64,000 bases of DNA from Myrica gale (lineage: Eukaryota > Streptophyta > Magnoliopsida > Fagales > Myricaceae): the NCBI GenBank assembly GCA_963930655.1, contig OZ005610.1:21335001-21399000 (forward strand). Direction: 5' to 3'. Shown here one piece after another: positions 46,834 to 64,000 of the stretch. The position numbers and the translations under genes were made by a program. Positions within the stretch are counted from its first letter, which is position 1, and each line of letters opens with the position of its first letter. Under the pieces are notes generated by a model, which searched no databases, had not been told where the DNA came from, and saw only the letters and a list, made by a program, of their open reading frames with translations.

Positions 46834-47200
46834 GGGGAAAATATATTTTTCATCCACAAACTACCATAGTTTTTACATTTTGCACCATAAACTACAAATT
46901 TTTGACACTTTGCACCTATTTCAAATTTTGAGACTAAAATGACAATAATATCCTTGACCCATTTTGTATATAGTAAAGATATTGTTGTAAATCTATTAAT
47001 TTTCAAGGGTATTATTGTCAAATGAAGGATGCAAAGTGTTTAATATTAGTAGTTGGAGGGTGTAATGTGTCAAAATTGGTAGTTTAGGGTGCAAAGTGTC
47101 TAACATTGATTGTTTGAGGGTGCAATGTCTTAAAGATGATAGTTTGGGGTGCAATGTATCATTACACCGGTAGTTTGTGGGTGAAAAATGTATTTTCTCG
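46834..47200. mobile_element. MULE-type MITE, gtgcaaagtgt family, intact ends
   Basis: A 367-bp element flanked by a perfect 9-bp duplication, aatatttta (46825-46833 and 47201-47209). The left end ggggaaaatatatttttcat and right end gtgaaaaatgtattttc are inverted matches. The body has several 'gggtgcaaagtgtc' words in tandem, giving the family its look. Confidence 0.9.
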
Positions 47201-47209
47201 AATATTTTA

Positions 47210-49317
47210 TTCCAATATATAAGAATTGGGTATGACCGTATACGTGTGAGAAAGTGAGAGCGGAGGAATAAAAGGGTAGGAAGGTAGGTAGGAAAGAAGG
47301 ATAATATAAAACGCATTTACAATAGCAAACGATACGGATGTCAGGAAGTTGTGGTGCAGTAGAAAAATATGCAGAGCTAGCGTCAGCGCGCGGATGATGT
47401 TGTCTTGAAGTTTCTCAGGAACAACGTGGTAATACTGGTAGTCAACCTCAGGGATCAATTGGTAGTTAGGAGACTTGCAAAAGGCGAGCACGTACGCCTA
47501 AAAGAAAGAGCACGAGCGCCGCGGCGGCTGGTGCGGCCGTTCGGGGTCTTCGTTGGTCTCTGTAAAATTACTTCTTTTGGGACAGAAAACAAGAGAGTGG
47601 CCAAAGAGAAGCAATATACAAAGACGTCGAAAAGTATAGTCTCGATAGAAAAAGTTGAGCAATTCATGTTAATAGCTCTTTCGCATGCAATCAGAGTTGA
47701 TAAGTCTCGTTCTGATCGGTACGTACGTCGAGTCGATCTCCATTGAATTGTTCGCGTGCAATTCTTTTCTTTGAGTTGATTCTTACGTGCACGTAAATTA
47801 TTAAGCGCATTTACACGGTAAAATTAAAGTCATTTTAGAGTTTAAATATTAATTTATTTACGTTGCGCCTCTAAATGACCAAAATTTATTAATATCATGA
47901 CATTTATAGGCTGGAGGGTTAGATTGGGCACGTAACGCAATTTGATTGGATTGATGTGACATTAATTTAACGTGTCATCATTTATAGTTAACGTTGGCGG
48001 CGATGGAGGTCGACAGAGGGACCTCTTTTTCCCAAAATATTTACCCAAGGGAGCTAAATGCCTAATTTGTTACATTGAGTACCCAATTGGAACCTTTGAA
48101 TACCTTAGGGCCCGTAGGTGTAATTTTGCCTATAATTTTTTTATAATCTTAGTTTTGAAAACTTATTTTTGCATGTGCAAAGGTATGGTAAATAGTATTC
48201 TATATGTAATAAAACAATTTGGAAACAATCTAGCTCTTTTATTAGATTAGGTATTTCAATTGAAGTATTACTTTTTGTTTTTACAAATTCTATTAATACT
48301 TTTAATTCCGAAAATAAATTCAAACCATCAATATCAGAATTCATGTCATGCTTAAGATATTTTTCAAAAAAGTAGGAAATACTTTAAGAATGAGAAGCTG
48401 ATTTGCTTAGCAAAAAAATCAGTTGTGTTGTGTGACTGCTTAACAATCCACTACTAATAATCTAATTAGACATTGGTGTGCCACTTTACCTTAGAAAAAT
48501 AACCTTATAATTTAATTTTTTGAGAACTTAAGTTAAGTTAATTAGCAATAAAATAGACAGTTGTGATGTTAGGTTTTAGGAGAAGAATTTATTGTCAATC
48601 AATGATGCTATTATTTTGAATTGAGACTTAAAAGCTAATAGAGTTAGACTGTTATTAGTTGATAGTGCTAATTTCTAGTTTCTAGTATGTCCAGTCTTTT
48701 ATTTTAAATTTTAATTTTGTAAACTTATTTTTGAATGTTCCTATTTTATAGGCCTTTCATTAAGTTTTATTTTAAAAAATTTAGATTTTTTTTCTTTTTT
48801 ATTTTAATTTTGCTATAATATATAGTCCTTATAATTTTTTTTTACAGGACCAACTAGATAGTCCTTCCCCTTTGATGACACTTGACCTTACAATGTAGTC
48901 AACCTAAAGGATCAAAACATAAAAGAGAGAAGAAATAGTCAAGAACAAGGTCTCAAATCATTAATCAAATGTGCTATTACCCTGTTAAAAATCCTCAAAT
49001 CAAAATAAACAAACCCTAAAGTAATTTAAAGACAAAATACAAGATTTACAAAATTAAAATTAACACACCCCACCTCAAGAGAGACCGAGAGAGTTGGTGA
49101 GAGATTCAGCCACCAAAGCTCAACTGAAATTAGCAACCCGCGAGAGAGGGAGAGAGAGAGATTTAAGGGAGGGAGCTGAGAGATCTAAGAGAGAGAGAAA
49201 GATGGAGATTTCGGAAGGGAGGCTGGGAGAGAAGGATGAACTTTTCGAGGTGGGAGGCCTGTCTTTGGGAGGTGAAGGGTGAACTTTTCGAAGAGTCACG
49301 AAGAAGTCTTACTTAGT
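47210..49317. other. Intergenic, possible decayed gene piece near 47400-47760
   Basis: A GC-richer block at about 47380-47740 stands out. Its minus-strand peptide (…NYQLIPEVDYQYYHVVPEKL…) looks protein-like, but I recognise no family and it is short. The rest is AT-rich. No gene is claimed. Confidence 0.3.
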
Positions 49318-49912
49318 CTGCGTTTAGCAACCAAAATTTTTGTTCTCTAAAATTTTATCATTACAAAAATTTCTCTCCTCACTTTTTCACCAACTCTCAT
49401 AAACTTTTTCATTTTTTCACCACTTCTCATAAACTTTTTCACTATCTCTTCACCTTTTCATCAACTTTTATACCCAAAATTTTAATCACCCTAAAATTTT
49501 GTCACTCAAACACACCATTGTTTTGACCCAGGTCAAGTTTTTTTTTAAATCAGGGCTCAAACGGCACCATTTGATCCCAGAATTAATTAATTTTTTTTTA
49601 AAAAAATCCCAAAACCAGAATTCTCCTAGAGTGGGTTCCAGTACCGGAATAACATGGTATTTGTGTAAGTAAAATTTTAGGGTAAAATTTTAGTAGTTGT
49701 GAAAAAGTGTGGAGAGAGAATGAAAAAGTGGAAAAGTTAGTAAAAAGTAGAAAAAAGTTAGAGAAAAAGTAATGAGAGAGAATAAAAAAGTAAGTGAAAA
49801 AGTGAAAAAAGTGAAAAAAAAATTTATAGAAAATAAAGAGAGAGAATGAGAATGTAATGATGTTAAAAATTTTGGGGTAAAATTTTAAGTTGACAAACGC
49901 CATGTTAAATCA
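49318..49912. mobile_element. AT-rich MITE-like inverted pair
   Basis: The left part (49318-49512) and right part (about 49660-49912) are inverted relatives: 'gcgtttagcaaccaaaattt' against 'gttaaaaattttggggtaaaa' and 'gacaaacgcc'. Both resemble the MITE nested at 27184-27388. This may be one foldback element or two insertions in opposite orientation. Ends are approximate. Confidence 0.45.
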
Positions 49913-50126
49913 AATTCGATACTAGAATAGGTCAGAATTTGGTACCAAAACCGGAACAGGAGTTTTCCACCCTTAATTCATAACTACATCCTAACACTTT
50001 CTTCCAAAGTCTGTTATGTCGTGTCATAATTGGTAGGTAATAATCGGTAGGTACTAAAAATTAAACATGTGATTTCTTTTGGAAGGCTCGAGTCAACTCG
50101 TTATCCGATTCGTCTAAATCCAGCGT

Positions 50127-50146
50127 CCCCCCCCCCCCCCCCCCCC
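50127..50146. repeat. Homopolymer of 20 C
   Basis: An uninterrupted C run followed by ggcctccccctcgccc. Such runs are unstable and error-prone in sequencing, so its length is uncertain. Confidence 0.9.
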
Positions 50147-50617
50147 GGCCTCCCCCTCGCCCAGAAAAAAAGGCCTGATTCAGCCGGCCATATTTCTGAA
50201 AGGATCGAGTTCGTTATTTACAAACTAGATTAAGCAGAGAACAATAATTCGGGAGGTTTTGGTCGTTGATCAGGAGAACAACTTACAATGGGGGACTGGG
50301 GAGCTTTTTGAGGTGGCGTCGAGTACTTTAATTACGGCCCGCTAGTAATGAATTAAGGAGAATAAACAACTCGGACAGCCTTCTCGATTAACATAGAGAA
50401 TTTTCCGTCGTCATGCATTAAGAAGAACAAAACATGTGGAGAGCTGCTTGTAAATTAGCCTGCATGGAGTATTATTTAACCCTTTGTCAAGAAGAGTAAC
50501 GTCTATCCTAGCAAACCACCTAATTGGTTAGCATCGACGACTAATTCACTCTACCTCAAGGAAAGAAAATTAATATTTTAGAAAACTAGATTATTATTAG
50601 AGACTAGAATTTAAATA

Positions 50618-51147
50618 GGGGTAAACTCATAGCTAGCCCTCTATGTTTGGGCAAAAATCAAATTAGCTCCCTATTTTTCAATCCAACAATTTGAGACCCA
50701 TAACTTTCACAACCTATCAAACTTAGCCCCCCGTCTAAATCAGGTGTTAAGTCCGACGGAAATTCATGCAAAATGATCGAAATACCCCTCCAAAGCTAAA
50801 ATTTAAAATAAAATATAAATATAAATATAAATATAAATTTAAGAAATAAATTAAAATAAATATATTATTGAAATAGAGTTTCAATATAGTTTTATTTTAA
50901 AAATATTAATTTTTGAAAAATATCATTTTTATTTTTAATGATTTTTTTTAATTTTTTTAGTAATTTTATTTTGGAGGGGCATTTTGGTCATTTTTTATGC
51001 TTTTCCGTCTGACTTAACTTCTAATTTAGACGGGGGGCGAAGATTGATAGGTTTTGAAAGTTATGGGTATCAAATTGTTGGATTCAAAAATATGGGGCTA
51101 ACTATGATTTTTGCCCAAACATAGGAGGCTAACTATGAGTTTACCCC
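50618..51147. mobile_element. MULE-type MITE, ggggtaaactcatag family
   Basis: A 530-bp element with a perfect 9-bp duplication, atttaaata (50609-50617 and 51148-51156). Inverted ends ggggtaaactcatag / ctatgagtttacccc are nearly perfect, and similarity continues inward for well over 100 bp on each side. The centre is A/T-rich and non-coding. Confidence 0.93.
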
Positions 51148-51156
51148 ATTTAAATA

Positions 51157-52806
51157 ATAAAGTCTCTTCTTTTAAATTTTAAAAAATATAAGTGGCAGCT
51201 AGATTTGCATAATAATTGAGCTAAGATATTTTAAGTTTAAAATCCGATTCAGCATTTTATCCCATTTAATTAAGTATATAAATATTTTAATTTATCAATT
51301 AATGATGAAAGAGTATAATCTACATCCAAATAAGAGTGTTAGAAAATATAATTTAAATGCACTAAGAACGAATTTGGAGGACGAGGGGAGTCATTGCAAA
51401 GGGAGAGTTAGCTAGATTACATTTCAAAACTATGGAATTCCTAGATCCAATTAAGTAGTACTTTCGCTAAGAAAAAAAAATTAAGTAGTACTTTTCCGCG
51501 TCCTACATCTCAAATTAGTAGGGGAAACAAATATGACCTACATTTCAAAACCGCCGACGAAATTCCACGTTGCAGTTAAGTAGTACTTTCCCACATCCCA
51601 AAAAGTCCTATCGTTAATTTGACCGTCGCGATCGATCCTGATAACCATGGATATCATTTTCTTTAGTGATTACTTCCATCTAAACAAATCACAAAGTTAT
51701 TGTTTTGTTTTTCCCAGAATTATGGTTGAGCTCTAATTATTTGGATTTAATATTAAAAAATTCATCACATAATTTTTTATTATTATAATATTTATTAAAA
51801 ATCTTCTTACTTTTCACTTTTTCATCAACTCCCATAAAATATCTTTACTTTATAATATTTCACAAACTTCGGTAGTCAAAATTTTCACTCAAACTTTAGA
51901 GATCGACAAAAGTCTACGCGTCAGTTGAAATGAGAATGTAGGAGGAGATAATTATATGACGTCATGCAACCTCAAACCAATTCTAAAAAATATTCAAAGA
52001 GATAAACTCATATCCCAGAGCCGAATTAACAAATTAATCCAAATAAACCAACTCACAATAAGTTGTTGTGGATTGATGATTGAATCTCCCAGCTTTACCA
52101 TCCATGCATGTTTCTTTGTTTGTGTATCACGACACGACTCGAGAGATCATTCAACTCTAATATATTCAAAATTAGCCAAGTCACCATGAATGATCTACGT
52201 AGCACTATGTCAGCATGCCACGCAGACAGACACACGTAAGACGCCCCATTAGTTGGGTTTTCAAAGCTTTATCCACAAACCTATTAGAATTTTTCAAATT
52301 TTTGTAGCTTCAATTTCTATACGCGTAACCCAGTTGGAATATGAAAGATCTGAATGGCCAAATAATCAAATTTTAGACTTCTCGTCAAGTCCGTCAACTC
52401 CTTCTCTCCCAAGTTCACGCATCCCACGAGTTCCAAAGCAAAAATAATATTGAATGTCTATACGCGTAGCGTAACCCACGATTTTTTCTACAATAATATG
52501 TTGCTGATTTTAGTAATGTTCTGTTTTTTGAATTTGGGAAACACGCGTTGTCTCTGATTGTTTTCCATGTTTTAATTAAAGGAAGCAGTTGTTGTTATGG
52601 TCAGCCCGAGAATTGCTAAGCTGTTCTCCTTTTCCTTTTTTTTTTATAAAAAAAACAATAAAGATTTTGAAAACAACTTTGTTGATGGACACACAATACA
52701 AGACTGTTGGCTGTTGCAATTTCGTTCTCTTTCTTGAAGGAAAAGAGTCAAAAGACTCGTTTTATTTGGTCTACTCTCCTAATAAGAACCTGAGTCCTGA
52801 AGTCTT
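51157..52806. other. Upstream region of the copine gene
   Basis: AT-rich; a MITE-like AT block lies at about 51740-51900. No gene is recognised. The last few hundred bases are the likely copine promoter. Confidence 0.4.
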
Positions 52807-52814
52807 TATAAATA
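52807..52814 (+). promoter_or_regulatory. TATA box of the copine gene
   Basis: tataaata lies about 290 bp before the start codon. It predicts a transcript start near 52840 and a purine-rich leader with (ag)n just before the ATG. Confidence 0.5.
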
Positions 52815-53100
52815 CCTGAGGAACAATCCGCAATCAGGATCCCCAGAGCACGTTTCGTTGTTCAATCAGTTACAACCAAAGGTGTCATCGTTTTTGGTTT
52901 TCTTTTTTTGAGTAAAAGGTGAATAATTTTTGGTTTAAAAAAAAAAACTAAAGAGCAGATTGATTATCAAGAGCCCTGTATTCTCAGAGGGAAGAAAACT
53001 TGGAATTCTATTTAGGGTTTTAGAGAAAACTGACAGAAGAAAAGAAAAAGAAAAAGCGAATCTTATTCAGGGTTTTAGAGAGAGAGAGAGTGTGAGAGAG

Positions 53101-61588
<8,488 letters not shown>

Positions 61589-62736
61589 ACGTTTACCAAG
61601 TCCAAAAATATTCTCACGTCAACTGCAATAAGGTTATGTCAGGTCCCTATCAGTATTAGATTGACCTCTGCATGGAGCCTTTTTTTTCTTTTAATGGGTC
61701 TGGGCAAGGAGTTACAGTTTTATGGAACCTAAAATGCTTAGAATCGTTAGTTTATATAGTTTTTAACATGACAGTTTTCAACTGATACTTTTAATCAGGG
61801 AAATTACTAAAAATTTTATATTTGACTCATGTTAAAAAAAAATATATTTTTTAAATTATGTCCAGCATTTGGTCCGCGTGAAGAGAAAAAGGTTTGCGGA
61901 ATTACATATATATTTTTAATGAATTTGGTTCCCAACCGAAAATCATTTTCAAGTTTCTTGTACACTGTATATTCTGTGAAAGACTATTAAAACGAAGGAA
62001 ATCCAACAAGTAAAGCATAAACAGTTAAAAAAGTTTTTCTCACAAGACTTCTGTTTCTTCAAGACCTGATCACGTAATTTAGGCTGCGAGCAAAAGAATG
62101 TGAAGATTGCTATTATCAGAATTCACCCGCATGAGAATCTCTACAATTAGCATTATCTAGTTCTTTCAAAACCATGTAAAACCTGTGTGTACAGATCAAA
62201 GAAGCAGTTAGTGATGCTATTACAAATGAGCTGATAAGAGTCAGATTCTTCATTTCAGGAGGCAGCTGTCGTGGGTGTTCAAGTGGCTCAAAGCTGCAGC
62301 TTGGGTAGATCTTTGGTGGCTTCGACGGAGGCAGCAAATAGGGTATTTAGAAAGGGTTCAACAAGAGAAGTTGTATAGGCTCTAGTGTGTTAGCTTCTAA
62401 TTGTTGGGTTCCAATCGTTTTTAGCTGATATTTTTCAGCAAAGAAAAAAAAAACCGATTTCTGTACAGTTACGAACTGAAGCCTAGTTGAGGTTTAGCTG
62501 CTTCACCAGCAGCGAGCAAGTCAGTGCTGTAGCATTCATGTCAGAGCAAACACTCAATAAAAGATGCTTTGCAGAATCTTTCTTTTTTCTCGTGTAATAT
62601 ATAACGCCTCGAAGAGTGGAAGCCAAAGATGAACATGAAATCACTCTAAAACAATTACTTCGATAGGAAAAAGGAAGATGCTTCTCAGCATCATACACAA
62701 TGGATGAAAAATCAACTTACATATATTTAAAAAGAA
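61589..62736. other. Copine trailer and downstream DNA, no gene supported
   Basis: A minus-strand frame at 62116-62337 encodes a peptide with a hydrophobic stretch (LISSFVIASLTASLI), but it has no family I can name and no supporting exons. The remainder is AT-rich. Confidence 0.35.
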
Positions 62737-62972
62737 GGGAAATATGATATTTGGTTCCTAGGTTTTGAGCATTTCTACGTTTTGCTCACTATGTTTCATT
62801 TTTTTACGATTTGGTCACTAGGTTTTGACCACTTTTACGATTTGGTCTTTCTGTAAAACCTCCGTAAAATTTTTAACCGGAATAGCGGTCGACCGATTTA
62901 TTTGCCGTTGCGGTACCTAGTGACCAAAATGTAAAAGTGCTCAAAACCTAATGACCAAAAATCAAATTTCCC
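62737..62972. mobile_element. MITE with about 50-bp inverted ends
   Basis: A 236-bp near-palindrome from gggaaatatgatattt to aaatcaaatttccc, with ends containing 'ggttttgagca'. Flanks are A-rich, so a target duplication cannot be judged. The ggga start and size suggest a Mutator-type MITE. Confidence 0.75.
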
Positions 62973-64000
62973 AAAAAAAGTACAGAGAATACTCATACAC
63001 TCATTGAATATTATTGTCAAGAGAATATTTGTAAAATACCAAACATACATTGTCTATCTTCCAATTTTCTAACAGGGTTCTCTTTCTCTAGTTAAGGTTC
63101 TTTAGTTTCAAATGGAAAAGAATATAAATTTCTGTAGGCCACGTCTTCCCCAGATTCTCCGAAACGGAGTCAATGCCTTGGTCTCTATGCAGAGGATAAC
63201 ACCAACACTTGTCTCAGAAGAGACATGTGAGAATAATAGTCACAACTTTTGGCCCGTAATATTTAGGAAGAGTACATGCTACAATATTTCACCAAAATGG
63301 TGATGAACTCGGGACTTGGCTATAGAAATCTTTACAAAACATGCATGCTTACGCAAGTAGGCCGGTTGAATACTATTAAGGCACAAAACAACAAACATCC
63401 AGCGGGCATGGAAAGAGTATGAAAATCACAATTGCACATGGGCATACACTTTCACCTGAACCCAAGCTTATAGATTTGAATTCTAGCTGCTTCTTTTTTA
63501 TTATTGTACTTTACACTACATTTTTATACATATTGGGGGACCACGTGCCATCCAAATTGGGAGCATTCTTAAAAAGAAACAGAAAAGGTGGATTGAATGG
63601 GAAAACGACAATGGACACATTTGGGGACCACATTAGCATACGTCTCATAATTCGCACACATCCAAACTAAATTCAACACCAATCATTGTCTCCTGAAGAA
63701 AATCATTCCAAATCATTTGTATATCCAAGATCACAGACAATAACGTAATATCCTCTAAAAACACTCAAAACAAAATTGGGACTTCGCGACAAGTCTACCT
63801 GCTGAATGTGAGCTTCGCTCCTCCCTGCTTCGAGCTCCCCCCAAGCAGTGAAAACTAACCGAGCTGAGTACTTCCTCGTCTGCGAACCCCACTTCCGTGC
63901 TTCTCAAATACAAAGCCCAGAAGAAAGAAAGGACAAAAGCGCACAGAAGTGATCTGCAGCTATGTTAAATTAACATAGCTGCATAATTTAACTAAAATAT
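62973..64000. other. Right edge of the window, no gene supported
   Basis: A GC-richer stretch at 63780-63920 on the minus strand could be the end of a gene lying beyond the window, but the reading frame is not recognised. The rest is AT-rich. Confidence 0.3.

Noticed and set aside
47207-47491. Minus-strand frame with a protein-like peptide (…VDYQYYHVVPEKL…)
   Set aside because: No family recognised, no splice partners, and the frame runs into a MITE edge at 47200-47209.
62116-62337. Minus-strand frame with a hydrophobic segment
   Set aside because: Short, no domain, no promoter or exon partners visible; chance frame cannot be excluded.
63780-63930. Possible end of a minus-strand gene at the window edge
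   Set aside because: The GC-richer frame is short and unrecognised; the rest would lie outside the window.

Overview
The window is nuclear DNA from a flowering plant, most likely a woody eudicot. The evidence is spliced genes with GT-AG introns, AT-rich intergenic DNA, plant-only gene families (fused dehydroquinate dehydratase/shikimate dehydrogenase, ribosomal protein P3, BONZAI copine, DCD-domain and DUF3444 proteins), a plant nuclear-type tRNA-Pro, and typical plant repeats (Mutator- and hAT-type MITEs, L1-type LINE ends, tRNA-derived SINEs, a TRIM and a Ty1/copia remnant). Species cannot be named from the sequence alone. Exon models below were built by hand from reading frame and splice sites; the two shikimate genes, P3 and the copine join without a break in frame.

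Layout. 1-3.4 kb: repeats, including a 1.6-kb Mutator-type element with perfect 9-bp target duplications and an Au-like SINE. 3.4-16.4 kb: two head-to-tail DHQ dehydratase/shikimate dehydrogenase genes, each with 11 exons and identical intron phases; both are intact and lack an obvious plastid transit peptide. The second has replacements at two conserved shikimate-pocket positions. 19.1-23.7 kb: an intronless coding region for a 1092-residue J-domain protein with two DUF3444 domains, probably with an intron in its 5' leader. 25 kb: tRNA-Pro(UGG) with a mismatched T stem, followed by a fragment of mitochondrial 26S rRNA (NUMT). 26.9-27.5 kb: hAT-type element with another MITE inside. 28 kb: ribosomal stalk protein P3.

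30-31 kb: LTR-element fossils (copia fragment, TRIM). 31-34.4 kb: remains of, or a damaged, uL18-family ribosomal protein gene whose last exon is frame-shifted. 36-40.7 kb: LINE pieces in both orientations and a SINE. 41.3-43.3 kb: DCD-domain gene with an in-frame stop near its apparent start. 43.3-52.8 kb: gene-poor, MITE-rich DNA. 53.1-61.6 kb: a complete 16-exon copine gene, closest by recall to Arabidopsis BON3, with a hAT MITE in its last intron. 61.6-64 kb: no gene that I can support.

The genes do not form one pathway. The only functional pair is the shikimate tandem, where one copy keeps the canonical active site and the other has diverged. Both have AC-type MYB sites upstream, consistent with supply of shikimate to phenylpropanoid or related aromatic metabolism.
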